From Acholeplasmatales bacterium (GTDB lineage Bacteria; Bacillota_I; Bacilli_A; Acholeplasmatales; Anaeroplasmataceae): 37,895 nt of DNA. Below, in pieces: positions 17,505-27,746 of the stretch (positions are counted from its first letter, which is position 1; every line of letters starts with the position of its first letter). Location of the stretch: contig JAILIY010000010.1 of the NCBI GenBank assembly GCA_024695025.1, forward strand, positions 1 to 37,895, in the 5' to 3' direction. Made by a program: the position numbers and the translations under genes. Under the pieces are notes generated by a model. The model was not told the origin of the DNA, did no database searches, and saw only the letters and a program-made list of their open reading frames with translations.

Positions 17505-18344
17505 ATGAAAATTGGTGTTAGAGTCCATGATTTTGGAAAAAGTAATGCTAAGATTTTAGCAAAGCAAGCTAAAGCTGTTGGTTTTGATGGCGTTCAATTT
17601 GTTATCAATAAAGCAATTGAAGGTGAAACTGGTAAAGCTGGTACATTAAATAAAGAAAAAGCTTTAGAATTTTATAATGCCTTTAAGGATGAAGGTCTTG
17701 AAATATTTATGCTTGGTGCATATTTCAATCCAGTTCATTCTAACAAAGAATTAGTTAAAGAAAATATCGCAAAATTTAAAGAACATTTATCACTTGAACA
17801 TGAATTTCATACTAAATATGTAGGTACTGAAACAGGTTCATTTAATGATGATAAATGGACATATAATCCACTTAATAGAACAGAAGACGCATTCCAAGAA
17901 GATTTAAGAATATTTAGCGATTTAGCTAGATATGCTGAATCAGTTGATGCAAATATAGCCCTTGAAGGTGCTTTTGGTCACTGTATGTGGAATCCAAAAG
18001 CTTTAAAGAGATTAGTTGATTCAATTAATTCTAAAAATGTATTTTATATAGTTGATATCTATAATTATATAGCAATTGAAAATCATATGAATTACAAAGA
18101 AATTTTTGAAGAAGCATTATCTTTATTTAAAGGTAAAATTGTTCTATTCCACTTAAAGGATTATGATATTATCGATGGCAATGTTAAACAAGTTGCTATC
18201 GGTAAAGGCCGTTTTGATTATGACTATTTATTAAAGAGAATTAAAGAAGAGGCACCAAATGCTTATTTAATATTTGAAGGTTCTAAGCCTGAGGATATGG
18301 AATTCTCATTTAATTTTATTAAAAATAAATTAGCAAATTTATAA
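17505..18344 (+). CDS. Sugar phosphate isomerase/epimerase-like TIM barrel (AP endonuclease family 2 fold)
   Basis: MKIGVRVHDFG start; LEGAFGHC, YIVDIYNYI, LFHLKDYDI, GKGRFDYDYLL pattern typical of the family. Confidence 0.85.
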   Translation: MKIGVRVHDFGKSNAKILAKQAKAVGFDGVQFVINKAIEGETGKAGTLNKEKALEFYNAFKDEGLEIFMLGAYFNPVHSNKELVKENIAKFKEHLSLEHEFHTKYVGTETGSFNDDKWTYNPLNRTEDAFQEDLRIFSDLARYAESVDANIALEGAFGHCMWNPKALKRLVDSINSKNVFYIVDIYNYIAIENHMNYKEIFEEALSLFKGKIVLFHLKDYDIIDGNVKQVAIGKGRFDYDYLLKRIKEEAPNAYLIFEGSKPEDMEFSFNFIKNKLANL

Positions 18345-18363
18345 AAAATAAGAGGAGACAAAA

Positions 18364-19242
18364 ATGAAATTAGATGTAAGATACGCAAATCATCCAGATG
18401 ATTCAATGCATTATACAACTACTGACTTAAGAAGACATTATTTAGTAGATAAAGTTTTCGAAGCAGATGATATCTTATTAGTTTATTCTCATCAAGATAG
18501 AATCATCGCTGGTGGTATTATGCCTGTTAATATGACACTTAAGCTTGAAGGCTCAAGTGAAATGCGTGCTAAGTATTTCTTAGAGCGTCGTGAAATGGGC
18601 TTTATCAATATCGGTGGTGAAGGTAAAGTTAAGATTGATGGTAAAACTTATGATATTAAGCATAAGGATGGTATGTATATTGGCTTAGGCGTTAAGGACA
18701 TTGAATTCTCATCTAATGATAGAAAGAATCCTGCTAAATTCTATATGACATCATCTCCTGCACATAAGACTTACCCTACAGTTTATATCGCTTATACTAA
18801 GGAAAACTTAGAAGGCTTTAAGGGTGATATTAAGGCAGTAGAATGTATTCACCAAGATCTAGGTGATAATGAACATATGAACAAGAGAGTTATCAACAAG
18901 TATATCAATACTGCAATTATTGACTCTTGCCAATTAGCAATGGGTATGACTGCTTTAGCATCAGGTTCTTGTTGGAACACTATGCCTTGTCATACACACG
19001 AAAGAAGAATGGAAGTTTATTTCTATTTTGATTTTCCTGAAAGTGAAAGAGTATTCCACTTAATGGGTAAACCAGATGAAACAAGACATATCGTTATGGC
19101 TCCTGAACAAGCTGTTATTTCTCCAGCTTGGAGTATTCACGCTGCAAGTGCAACAATGAATTATACATTCATTTGGGGTATGTGCGGTGAAAACCAAGAT
19201 TACGACGATATGGATCATATTAAAACTTGTGATTTAAAATAA
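18364..19242 (+). CDS. kduI: 5-dehydro-4-deoxy-D-glucuronate isomerase (4-deoxy-L-threo-5-hexosulose-uronate ketol-isomerase)
   Basis: DLRRHYLVDKVFEADDI, TMPCHTHERRMEVYFYFDFPESERVFHLMGKPDETRHIVMAPEQAVISPAWSIHAA. Confidence 0.97.
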   Translation: MKLDVRYANHPDDSMHYTTTDLRRHYLVDKVFEADDILLVYSHQDRIIAGGIMPVNMTLKLEGSSEMRAKYFLERREMGFINIGGEGKVKIDGKTYDIKHKDGMYIGLGVKDIEFSSNDRKNPAKFYMTSSPAHKTYPTVYIAYTKENLEGFKGDIKAVECIHQDLGDNEHMNKRVINKYINTAIIDSCQLAMGMTALASGSCWNTMPCHTHERRMEVYFYFDFPESERVFHLMGKPDETRHIVMAPEQAVISPAWSIHAASATMNYTFIWGMCGENQDYDDMDHIKTCDLK

Positions 19243-19279
19243 TTAAATAAAAAAATAAAAGGAGGAAAAACATTTAATT

Positions 19280-20080
19280 ATGGAAATGAAAGATTTTGAA
19301 TTAAAGGGTAAGGTTGCATTAATTACTGGTGCATCTTACGGTATTGGCTTCGCTATCGCAACTGGTATGGCTAAGGCTGGTGCAACTATCGTATTTAACG
19401 ATATTAAGCAAGAATTAGTAGACAAGGGTATTGCTGCTTACAAGGAAGTTGGCATCACTGCTCATGGTTATGTTTGCGACGTTACTGATGAAGATGCAGT
19501 AAATGCAATGGTAGCTAAGATTGAAAAAGAAGTTGGTGTTATCGACATTTTAGTTAATAATGCTGGTATTATCAAAAGAATTCCTATGACTGAAATGACT
19601 GCTGCTCAATTCCGTCAAGTAATCGATGTAGATTTAAATGCACCATTTATCGTATCTAAGGCTGTAATTCCTGCAATGATCAAAAAAGGTCATGGTAAGA
19701 TCATTAACATTTGTTCAATGATGTCTGAATTAGGTCGTGAAACAGTATCTGCTTATGCAGCTGCTAAGGGTGGTTTAAAGATGTTAACTCGTAATATCTG
19801 TTCTGAATATGGTGAATTCAATATTCAATGTAATGGTATTGGACCTGGTTACATAGCAACACCTCAAACTGCTCCACTTCGTGAAAGACAAGCAGATGGT
19901 TCTCGTCATCCATTTGATTCATTCATTTGTGCTAAGACACCTGCTGGTCGTTGGCTTGAAGCTGATGAATTAGCTGGTCCTGCTGTATTCTTAGCAAGTG
20001 ACGCTTCAAATGCTGTTAACGGACATATTTTATATGTTGATGGTGGTATTTTAGCTTATATCGGTAAGCAACCTAAGTAA
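19280..20080 (+). CDS. kduD: SDR-family 2-dehydro-3-deoxy-D-gluconate 5-dehydrogenase / gluconate 5-dehydrogenase
   Basis: GKVALITGASYGIGFAIATGMAKAGA, LVNNAGIIKR, YAAAKGGLKMLTRN; adjacent to kduI. Confidence 0.92.
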   Translation: MEMKDFELKGKVALITGASYGIGFAIATGMAKAGATIVFNDIKQELVDKGIAAYKEVGITAHGYVCDVTDEDAVNAMVAKIEKEVGVIDILVNNAGIIKRIPMTEMTAAQFRQVIDVDLNAPFIVSKAVIPAMIKKGHGKIINICSMMSELGRETVSAYAAAKGGLKMLTRNICSEYGEFNIQCNGIGPGYIATPQTAPLRERQADGSRHPFDSFICAKTPAGRWLEADELAGPAVFLASDASNAVNGHILYVDGGILAYIGKQPK

Positions 20081-20093
20081 TTTTTCAAAAATC

Positions 20094-20126
20094 AACTACA
20101 TGGTAATTTTGCCATGTAGTTTTTTG
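20094..20126 (+). terminator. Rho-independent terminator of the KDG operon
   Basis: AACTACATGG (20094-20103) / CCATGTAGTT (20112-20121), then a T-run. Confidence 0.9.
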
Positions 20127-20179
20127 TTGTTTAATTTTATTTAATAGTTTATAATATAAATAGTTTTAGGAGAACTATT

Positions 20180-20626
20180 ATGCGAATTTTTGGTTTATGT
20201 ATAGTGACGATATCATACATTTTAATATTCATTACATTAATCTTATATTTAGTTCTTTATTGCATGAAAAAATATAGAGCTGCAGTTATTTTTGAAAAGA
20301 TTGTATTTTTAGCTTCAGTATTTTCTTGTGCAATTGAATCATGGGCTTTAGTATTGATGAATAAAGGCTTTGATTTTAATATGGATGCAGATTTAGAAGT
20401 TGATTATTCATATGGATTATTGTTAATAGTGCCTGCATTTATTTTACTTATTGTATTATCTAGGTTAATTAATAAATTTAAAAATAGTAACAATTTATAT
20501 TTTAAAATTGGTGATTACTTATTACCTGTTGTAACAAGTATCGCAGTCGCATTTTCAACTTTTGTTTTATTTTTCGCATATGGTTATTATGACTATTTAG
20601 TAGAAATTGATAAATTAATAATTTAA
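20180..20626 (+). CDS. Small integral membrane protein (about 4 TM segments), unknown function
   Basis: 148 aa with four hydrophobic segments; AGGAG RBS upstream. Confidence 0.7.
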   Translation: MRIFGLCIVTISYILIFITLILYLVLYCMKKYRAAVIFEKIVFLASVFSCAIESWALVLMNKGFDFNMDADLEVDYSYGLLLIVPAFILLIVLSRLINKFKNSNNLYFKIGDYLLPVVTSIAVAFSTFVLFFAYGYYDYLVEIDKLII

Positions 20627-20640
20627 ATTAATTTAACGGA

Positions 20641-20654
20641 TGTAAACGTTAACA
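20641..20654 (+). promoter_or_regulatory. Candidate catabolite-responsive element (cre, CcpA site)
   Basis: TGTAAACGTTAACA matches TGWAANCGNTNWCA at every defined position. Confidence 0.55.
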
Positions 20655-20744
20655 AAAAATAAGGAAAATATATATCTACTTTATTAAAATGATTATTTAA
20701 TGTAAAATAGATATGTATTTTTTATTTAAGTGAGGGGTATGAAT

Positions 20745-21014
20745 ATGAATGCAGTATTATCAGTAGTAGGAAAAGATACAGTAGGTATTTTAGCTAAGGT
20801 AGCAACTAAGTGTGCAGATCATAAAGCAAATATTAATAATGTTAGTCAAACTATTATCAATGGCTATTTCACAATGTTTATGCATATTACAATTGATGAT
20901 TTAGATTTAGAATTTACTCAATTTGTTGATGAATTAACAAAACTAGGCAGTGAATTAGGACTTGAAATTCATTGTATGCATGAAGATATCTTCAATTTAA
21001 TGCATAGAATTTAA
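20745..21014 (+). CDS. ACT-domain protein (UPF0237-like)
   Basis: [40 protein letters not shown] fold; paired with a UPF0210 gene. The track start at 20730 overlaps the RBS. Confidence 0.92.
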   Translation: MNAVLSVVGKDTVGILAKVATKCADHKANINNVSQTIINGYFTMFMHITIDDLDLEFTQFVDELTKLGSELGLEIHCMHEDIFNLMHRI

Positions 21015-21024
21015 TGGTGATAAT

Positions 21025-22383
21025 ATGTTAAACGATAATGAAATATTAGAAACAATAAAGATGATTCAAGAAGAAAACCTTGATGTAAGAACTATTACAA
21101 TGGGTATTTCTTTACTTGACTGTATGGATACAGATATAAATAAATCTTGTGAAAAAGTATATAATAAAATTTATAATTATGCCCATGATTTAGTAAAAGT
21201 AGGAGAAACTATTTCAAAAAAATATGGTATTCCTATTATTAATAAGCGTGTATCAGTTACACCTATTTCAATGTTAGTAGGCGTATCTGGAGGAGATCCA
21301 GTTTTATACGCAAAGACATTAGATAAGGTAGCCCATGATATCGGTATTAATTTTATCGGTGGTTACAGTGCTTTAGTTCAAAAGGGCTTCGCACCTGGTG
21401 ATAGAGAATTAATTGATTCTATTCCACGTGCTTTAAAAGAAACTTCTTTAGTATGCTCAAGTATCAATATCGGTTCAACTCGTGCTGGTATCAATCTTGA
21501 TGCAGTAAAGATCATGGGTCAAAAGATTAGAGAAGCAGCAGAATTAACAAAGGATGACAACTGTATTGGTGCATCTAAATTAGTTGTATTCTGTAACGCT
21601 GTTGAAGACAATCCATTTATGGCTGGTGCATTCCATGGTGTCGGTGAGGCTGACTGTGTATTAAACGTTGGTGTATCAGGACCTGGTGTTGTTCGTGCAG
21701 CTATTAAAAAAGCTCCTAAGGACGCTTCAATTGCCGAAATAGCAGATATTATAAAGAAGACAGCATTTAAAGTTACTCGTATGGGTCAACTTGTAGGTGT
21801 TGAAGCTTCTCGTATGTTAAATAAACCATTTGGTATAGTAGACTTATCACTTGCCCCAACTCCAGCAGTAGGTGATTCAGTTGCCCACATTTTAGAAGAA
21901 ATTGGTCTTGAACAATGTGGTGCTTGTGGTACAACTGCATGTCTTGCAATGCTAAATGACGCAGTTAAAAAAGGTGGCGTTATGGCATCATCTAGAGTAG
22001 GTGGACTTTCTGGTGCATTTATTCCAGTATCAGAAGATGCAGGTATGATTGCTGCAGCTGAATCTGGTGCTTTATCAATTGAAAAATTAGAAGCTATGAC
22101 TGCAGTATGTTCAGTTGGCCTTGATATGATTATTATTCCTGGTGATACATCAGCTGAAGTTATTTCTGGTATAATTGCAGATGAGGCAGCTATCGGTATG
22201 ATTAATACAAAGACAACTGCTGTAAGAGTAATTCCTGCAATTGGTAGAAAAGCTGGCGAATCACTTAATTTTGGTGGTCTTTTAGGCTATGGTCCTATCA
22301 TGAAGGTTTCAAAGGTAAAACCAGATGTATTTATTAATCGTGGTGGACAAATTCCAGCACCTATCAATTCACTTAAGAATTAA
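21025..22383 (+). CDS. UPF0210/DUF711 (PFL-like) family protein
   Basis: [78 protein letters not shown]. Confidence 0.94.
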   Translation: MLNDNEILETIKMIQEENLDVRTITMGISLLDCMDTDINKSCEKVYNKIYNYAHDLVKVGETISKKYGIPIINKRVSVTPISMLVGVSGGDPVLYAKTLDKVAHDIGINFIGGYSALVQKGFAPGDRELIDSIPRALKETSLVCSSINIGSTRAGINLDAVKIMGQKIREAAELTKDDNCIGASKLVVFCNAVEDNPFMAGAFHGVGEADCVLNVGVSGPGVVRAAIKKAPKDASIAEIADIIKKTAFKVTRMGQLVGVEASRMLNKPFGIVDLSLAPTPAVGDSVAHILEEIGLEQCGACGTTACLAMLNDAVKKGGVMASSRVGGLSGAFIPVSEDAGMIAAAESGALSIEKLEAMTAVCSVGLDMIIIPGDTSAEVISGIIADEAAIGMINTKTTAVRVIPAIGRKAGESLNFGGLLGYGPIMKVSKVKPDVFINRGGQIPAPINSLKN

Positions 22384-22390
22384 TTTAAAT

Positions 22391-22417
22391 TGGTCGATAT
22401 TATATCGGCCATTTTTG
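22391..22417 (+). terminator. Rho-independent terminator
   Basis: TGGTCGATA / TATCGGCCA (one G-U pair), then TTTTT. Confidence 0.8.
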
Positions 22418-22463
22418 TTTTTAATAAAGTATGGTCTTTTTATTTTATTGGGTCTTAACTTTA

Positions 22464-22492
22464 TTGAATATTATTTAAAAATAATATATAAT
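22464..22492 (+). promoter_or_regulatory. Promoter of phosphoglucomutase
   Basis: TTGAAT (22464-22469), 17-bp spacer, TATAAT (22487-22492). Confidence 0.7.
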
Positions 22493-22518
22493 AAATATTG
22501 TAAAGGAGCGATGATAAA

Positions 22519-24213
22519 ATGGGATATTTAGAAAAAGCGCAAGTCTGGAAAGATTATAAGGACCTTGACGCTAGATTAAAAAAAGAATTAGACGCGATGA
22601 GCGATAATGACTTAAAAGAAGCATTCACAAACGATTTAGAGTTTGGTACTGGTGGTATGAGAGGAATCTTAGGTGCTGGTACTAATAGATTAAATATTTA
22701 TATAGTTATGAAGGCTACTTTAGGCTTTGGTAGATATTTACTAAAAAAATCACCAGTTGCCGGTGCTATGGGTGTGGCAATTAGCCATGACAATAGACAT
22801 TATTCAGTAGAATTTGCAAGATGTGCTGCTGAAGTTTTAACAACTTTAGGATTTAGAGTTTTCTTATTTGAAGCTTTAAGACCAACACCTGAATTATCTT
22901 ACGCTGTAAGAAATTTCAAGTGTATTGGTGGTATTATGATTACTGCAAGTCATAATCCAAAGGAATATAATGGTTATAAGATTTATGATGAAACTGGTTG
23001 TCAATTAGTTCCACAAGATGCTGACCAAGTAATTGCTGAAATTAATAAGATTGACAATTATTTTGAAATTGATCATTCAAAAAATCATGATTTAATTTAT
23101 TATATTGGTAAGGATGTTGATGATAAGTACATCGCTGATGTAAAAAAAATTATTATGCGTCCTAACCTAAAGAAGGATTTTAAGCTTGTTTATACACCAC
23201 TACATGGTACAGGACAAGTTTTCGCACCACAAGTTTTACAATCTGTTGGTTATGATGTTAAACCTTTAGCTTGTCAAATGACATGTGACCCTGATTTTTC
23301 AGGTGTAAAAACATCAAATCCTGAAAACAAAGAAGCATATGATGAAGCTATAGAATATGCAAAAGAAATTGGCGCTAAGATTGTTTTAGCTACTGACCCA
23401 GATGCTGACCGTTTAGGTATCGCAGTTGAACATGATGGACAATATATTTTATTCACTGGTAACCAAACTGCATCTTTAGTATTTGATTATATTTGTAAGA
23501 CAAGAAAAGAATTAGGTACATTACCTAAGGATGGTTATATGTTTACAACAAATGTATCATCTACACTTCCTATCGCAATTGCGAATAAATATGGTTTAAA
23601 AACTGAAATCACTTTAACAGGCTTTAAGTTCATTGGTGAAAAGGCTCGTGAGATGGAACAAACAAAGAAGGGTACTTATGTATTCGGATTTGAAGAATCT
23701 TATGGATGCTTAGTATCTCCAATTGTACGTGATAAGGATTCTATTCAAGCAATTCTTATGCTATGTGAAACTGCAGCTTATTATAGAGAAAAAGGCATGG
23801 ATTTAGTTGATGCTTTAAATAGTGTATATGAAGAATATGGCTATTATAAAGAAGGAATTACTAATATTGGTCTTGCAGGCCTTGAAGGACAAGCTAAGAT
23901 TAAGCGTATTATGGATTTCTTTAGAACAACTGACATTGCACCTAAGGGCTATAAGATTTTAGCTAAGGATGACGTTTTAATGGGTATTTCAGAAGACTAT
24001 GTTAAGAATACTAAGTCTAAGATCAATTTACCTAAGTCAAATGTTATCAAATATTATCTAAATGATGATATGTGGTTTGTACTTCGTCCAAGTGGTACTG
24101 AACCTAAACTTAAGGTTTATTATGGTGTTAAGGGTAAGACTGACGAACAGGCTAATATCGAATTAAAGAAATTAACTGACGAAGTTATGTCTATCGTTAA
24201 TATGATTAAATAG
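22519..24213 (+). CDS. Phosphoglucomutase/phosphomannomutase (alpha-D-phosphohexomutase family)
   Basis: GTGGMRGILGAGTNRLN, GGIMITASHNPKEYNGYKIYDETGCQ, DPDADRLGIAVE, GFEESYG, RPSGTEPKLKVY. Confidence 0.97.
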   Translation: MGYLEKAQVWKDYKDLDARLKKELDAMSDNDLKEAFTNDLEFGTGGMRGILGAGTNRLNIYIVMKATLGFGRYLLKKSPVAGAMGVAISHDNRHYSVEFARCAAEVLTTLGFRVFLFEALRPTPELSYAVRNFKCIGGIMITASHNPKEYNGYKIYDETGCQLVPQDADQVIAEINKIDNYFEIDHSKNHDLIYYIGKDVDDKYIADVKKIIMRPNLKKDFKLVYTPLHGTGQVFAPQVLQSVGYDVKPLACQMTCDPDFSGVKTSNPENKEAYDEAIEYAKEIGAKIVLATDPDADRLGIAVEHDGQYILFTGNQTASLVFDYICKTRKELGTLPKDGYMFTTNVSSTLPIAIANKYGLKTEITLTGFKFIGEKAREMEQTKKGTYVFGFEESYGCLVSPIVRDKDSIQAILMLCETAAYYREKGMDLVDALNSVYEEYGYYKEGITNIGLAGLEGQAKIKRIMDFFRTTDIAPKGYKILAKDDVLMGISEDYVKNTKSKINLPKSNVIKYYLNDDMWFVLRPSGTEPKLKVYYGVKGKTDEQANIELKKLTDEVMSIVNMIK

Positions 24214-24233
24214 TTTTTGATTAATTTAATATA

Positions 24234-24276
24234 AAATGGCACTTTAAGAATTTGTTCTTGTAGTGCCATTTGTTTT
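24234..24276 (+). terminator. Rho-independent terminator
   Basis: AAATGGCACT (24234-24243) / AGTGCCATTT (24262-24271), inner AAGAA/TTCTT stem, T-rich tail. Confidence 0.85.
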
Positions 24277-24309
24277 ATTTATAATAAATTATAAATAAGT
24301 TAAAAATTG

Positions 24310-24338
24310 TTGAATAATTTACCCTAAATTAGTATAAT
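24310..24338 (+). promoter_or_regulatory. Promoter of ppa-ychF
   Basis: TTGAAT (24310-24315), 17-bp spacer, TATAAT (24333-24338). Confidence 0.75.
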
Positions 24339-24373
24339 GTAATTACGTTATAAAATTGAAAGGAATGATTATT

Positions 24374-24904
24374 ATGAATATCTGGCACGATATAGATAAT
24401 GATAGAATTACTGTTGACCAATTTATTTCATGTATTGAAATACCTAAGGGCAGCAAGAAAAAATATGAATTAGATAAGGAAACAGGTTTAATTATTCTTG
24501 ATAGAATTTTATATACCTCAACACATTATCCTGCAAATTATGGTTTTATTCCAAGAACATATTCACAGGATAAGGACCCACTAGATGTTTTAGTATTATG
24601 TGATGAAACATTTGATCCACTTGTTTTAGTTAGAACAAGAGCAATTGGTGTTGTTAAAATGATCGATAATGATGAAATTGATGAAAAGATTATTGCGGTA
24701 TGTATAAATGACCCTAATATGAATGTATACACAGATATTTCTGAATTACCAGAACATAGAATGAATGAAATTAGACATTTTTTCCAAGTATATAAGCAAC
24801 TTGAAAATAAAGATACAGTCGTACAAGAAGTATTGGGTGTAGATGAAGCTAAAAAGATTATAAAGAATGCAATTAGTGCTTATAATGATTTATATTTAAA
24901 ATAA
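24374..24904 (+). CDS. ppa: Inorganic pyrophosphatase (family I)
   Basis: [58 protein letters not shown] 24374 preferred over TTG 24356. Confidence 0.96.
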   Translation: MNIWHDIDNDRITVDQFISCIEIPKGSKKKYELDKETGLIILDRILYTSTHYPANYGFIPRTYSQDKDPLDVLVLCDETFDPLVLVRTRAIGVVKMIDNDEIDEKIIAVCINDPNMNVYTDISELPEHRMNEIRHFFQVYKQLENKDTVVQEVLGVDEAKKIIKNAISAYNDLYLK

Positions 24905-24916
24905 GGAGATATTAAA

Positions 24917-26020
24917 ATGGCTTTAACAGCAGGTATAGTAGGTTTGCCTAACGTTGGTAAATCTACATTATTTAACGCTATAACAAAGGCAGGTGCTTTA
25001 GCTGCAAATTATCCTTTCGCAACTATTGAACCAAATGTTGGTATGGTAAATGTACCAGATGATAGATTATATGTATTAAGTGATATGTATAAGCCTAAGA
25101 AAACTATTCCAGCTGTCTGTGAATTTACAGATATTGCAGGTTTAGTTAAGGGGGCTTCAAAAGGCGAAGGCTTAGGTAACCAATTCTTAGGAAATATTAG
25201 AAATTGTGACGCAATTATTGAGGTTGTAAGATGTTTTGAGGATTCTAATGTAACTCACGTTGAAGGAAATGTAGATCCTGTAAGAGATGCTCAAATTATC
25301 AATTTAGAATTGATTTTATCTGACTTACAACAAGTAGAAAACAGAATTCCAAAAATCGAAAAAAAGGCTCAATCTAAGATTGATGATGCCCCAATTGAAT
25401 ATGCTTTATTATTAAAGCTAAAGAAGCATTTAGAAAATGAACAACCAGCAAGAACATTAGAACTTGAAAGTGATAAAGAAATTAAATATTTCAATGGTTA
25501 TCAACTTTTAACAGCTAAACCATTTATGTATGTAGCTAATGTTAAAGAAGAATTTATCGCAGATGCAACAAGTGATCCTAAATATATGGAATTATATAAT
25601 TATGCAAAAGAAACTAATTCTAAATGTATCGCAATTAGTGCAGAAATAGAATCAGAACTTGCAGTTTTAGATGATGACGAAAAAGAAATGTTTTTAGCTG
25701 ATTATGGTGTAAAAGAACCAGGCTTAAATAAATTAATTAGAGAGACTTATGAACTATTAGGATACCAAACATTCTTTACAGTAGGCCCTGATGAATGTCG
25801 TGCTTGGACATTTAAAAAAGGTATGTATGCCCCTCAATGTGCAGGTATTATTCACTCTGATTTTGAACGTGGATTTATTAGAGCTGAAACTACAGCATAC
25901 GACGATTTAATCAAATGTGGAAGTGCCCTTAAGGCTCGTGAGGCAGGTCTTGTAAGACAAGAAGGTAAAGATTATAAAGTTGTAGATGGAGACATCTTAT
26001 TATTCAAATTTAATGTTTAA
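24917..26020 (+). CDS. ychF: Redox-regulated ATPase YchF (Obg-like)
   Basis: AGIVGLPNVGKSTLFNAITKAGALAANYPFATIEPNVGMV, DIAGLVKGASKGEGLGNQFLGNIR, C-terminal TGS domain. Confidence 0.98.
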   Translation: MALTAGIVGLPNVGKSTLFNAITKAGALAANYPFATIEPNVGMVNVPDDRLYVLSDMYKPKKTIPAVCEFTDIAGLVKGASKGEGLGNQFLGNIRNCDAIIEVVRCFEDSNVTHVEGNVDPVRDAQIINLELILSDLQQVENRIPKIEKKAQSKIDDAPIEYALLLKLKKHLENEQPARTLELESDKEIKYFNGYQLLTAKPFMYVANVKEEFIADATSDPKYMELYNYAKETNSKCIAISAEIESELAVLDDDEKEMFLADYGVKEPGLNKLIRETYELLGYQTFFTVGPDECRAWTFKKGMYAPQCAGIIHSDFERGFIRAETTAYDDLIKCGSALKAREAGLVRQEGKDYKVVDGDILLFKFNV

Positions 26021-26034
26021 AAATGATATTAAAG

Positions 26035-26057
26035 CGCACAAAAAAGTGCGTTTTTTT
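26035..26057 (+). terminator. Rho-independent terminator after ychF
   Basis: CGCAC (26035-26039) / GTGCG (26046-26050), then T7. Confidence 0.75.
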
Positions 26058-26243
26058 CTTGTCATGAAATTTCGATTTATTTGTTTATTAAAACTAGGTA
26101 TTTAGAGGTTAGAAAAAGGTCAATTAAAGTACAAAAAAAGTGTAGTTAATTACGTTAAAAAACTAATTAGACATTTATAAATAAAAGTTATGATTAATTA
26201 TGAAACGATAATCAAATTTTATAATAATAGAATTCAAAAAACG

Positions 26244-26274
26244 GCTTAACTGATTGATAGTTAAGCGCTTTTTT
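26244..26274 (+). terminator. Intergenic terminator hairpin just upstream of jetA (leader attenuator or end of an unannotated transcript)
   Basis: GCTTAACT (26244-26251) / AGTTAAGC (26259-26266), then GCTTTTTT. Confidence 0.75.
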
Positions 26275-26320
26275 GGTAAAATTAAGATGTATTTTTTTAA
26301 GAGTGGAGGAAGTTTTAAAA

Positions 26321-27736
26321 ATGGATTTTTTTGATATGGTCCCAGATAACTTCTTTTCTCTATTGGCCTCAAAAAATAAAAGAATTTATCTAGCTAGTAT
26401 TTTACAAGTTTTTAAGGTTTATGAAACTGGTACAATTTTAGGTATAGATAAGAAAATCGTAGTAGATGATTTGGTATTTTTCTTAGATACTAACAAAAAT
26501 TATTTATTCGATTCTGAGGACGAAGAGGATGAGGAATCTAATCCTAAGAATAAGCGTGATTTAGCAAATTACATTTTAAGAAGAATGGAAGAGACAGGCT
26601 GGATTTACGTAGATGTAACAAATGATTATATGGAAGTATTAAATTTTTCAGATGATGCGATTATTATTTGTGAGGCATTGTTAAATGCTTATCCTCAATT
26701 TGAGTATGGCTCTGATGATTTACCTGCTGATTTCATTAACCCTAATGAATATCATGGCTACATTTATAATATCTATTCGTTGTTAACTCAAAAAGATAAT
26801 GTAGACTATTCATTGACTTTCAGTTTAGTATTCTCAGATACTAAGCAGTTAATTAGAGCATTAAGAAGACTTGATGCGAGAATGAAAGATTATATAACAT
26901 CAGTAGTTGAAAATTCTGAGGTTAAGGATTTAATGGAAAAGTTAATTATCTATAAGAATGAAATCTATGATACAAGCTACACTAAGCTTAAGATTTCAGA
27001 TAACATTGATAGATATAGACTTGATATTATTACAAGACTTGAGAAGATGCAAAATGATGAAGTTATAGTTAAGGCTATAAGTAACAATTATCTTGCAGTC
27101 ACAAAGACACCTGAAGATGCAATAAATAAAACAATAAGACAAATAGATGAAGTTATAGATGCATTTAATGCAATCAAGGACTTCATTTCAGAAATTGATA
27201 AGAAAAATAGAGATTACATCAATTCAACAATCGGTAAGATTAAGTTCTTATTATCAGAAGATGATAATGTTGTTGGTAAGTTAAATACTATCTTAAGATT
27301 CGTATCTGAGCAAAATAAGAAAGGTAAAATTGATTCAGCACTTAGAACTGTTGAAAAATTATATGAATTACCTTCACTTAAGGTATTTGAATGTGAAACT
27401 TCTTTATATACACCAAGAGGTAATTATCAAAGAAATTACAATCAAATGCTTGATGATTTCGGCTTAGATGGATTTGAACTTGATGAAGAGTTCATGAAAC
27501 AATTTAGAAATTCATATAACGAAGATGAAATTAAGAAGTTCTTAGAGTTATACATGATAGATGGTGTATTTAAGGCTTCAAGAGTCATCGAATATGAATG
27601 TGACAATGATTTTTTCCTTATGGTTGTTTACTGTATTATATATGCAGCAGAACACAATTTCGATGTTCATATCATCAATGAGATGATTGAAACAAAGAGA
27701 TTTAAGGTTAAGGATTTTGAAATAAAGAGTAGATAG
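26321..27736 (+). CDS. JetA-like (Wadjet/MukF-like kleisin) subunit of an SMC complex
   Basis: 471-aa acidic helical protein, first gene of a jetA-jetB-jetC-like operon (MDFFDMVPDNFFSLLASKNKRIYLASILQVFKVYE; GKIDSALRTVEKLYELPSLKVFECETSLYTPRG). ATG 26321 follows GTGGAGG; the track start at 26273 overlaps the terminator. Partly called from context. Confidence 0.75.
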   Translation: MDFFDMVPDNFFSLLASKNKRIYLASILQVFKVYETGTILGIDKKIVVDDLVFFLDTNKNYLFDSEDEEDEESNPKNKRDLANYILRRMEETGWIYVDVTNDYMEVLNFSDDAIIICEALLNAYPQFEYGSDDLPADFINPNEYHGYIYNIYSLLTQKDNVDYSLTFSLVFSDTKQLIRALRRLDARMKDYITSVVENSEVKDLMEKLIIYKNEIYDTSYTKLKISDNIDRYRLDIITRLEKMQNDEVIVKAISNNYLAVTKTPEDAINKTIRQIDEVIDAFNAIKDFISEIDKKNRDYINSTIGKIKFLLSEDDNVVGKLNTILRFVSEQNKKGKIDSALRTVEKLYELPSLKVFECETSLYTPRGNYQRNYNQMLDDFGLDGFELDEEFMKQFRNSYNEDEIKKFLELYMIDGVFKASRVIEYECDNDFFLMVVYCIIYAAEHNFDVHIINEMIETKRFKVKDFEIKSR

Positions 27737-27746
27737 GAGAAAAAAT

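Noticed and set aside
22470-22487. Palindrome ATATTATTT-AA-AAATAATAT in the phosphoglucomutase promoter spacer as an operator
   Set aside because: Composed only of A/T in a very AT-rich intergenic region; chance occurrence is plausible without comparative support.
22325-22531. 68-aa hydrophobic ORF between the UPF0210 gene and phosphoglucomutase
   Set aside because: Overlaps the end of the UPF0210 gene, a terminator, a promoter and the next start codon; hydrophobicity explained by AT-rich intergenic sequence.
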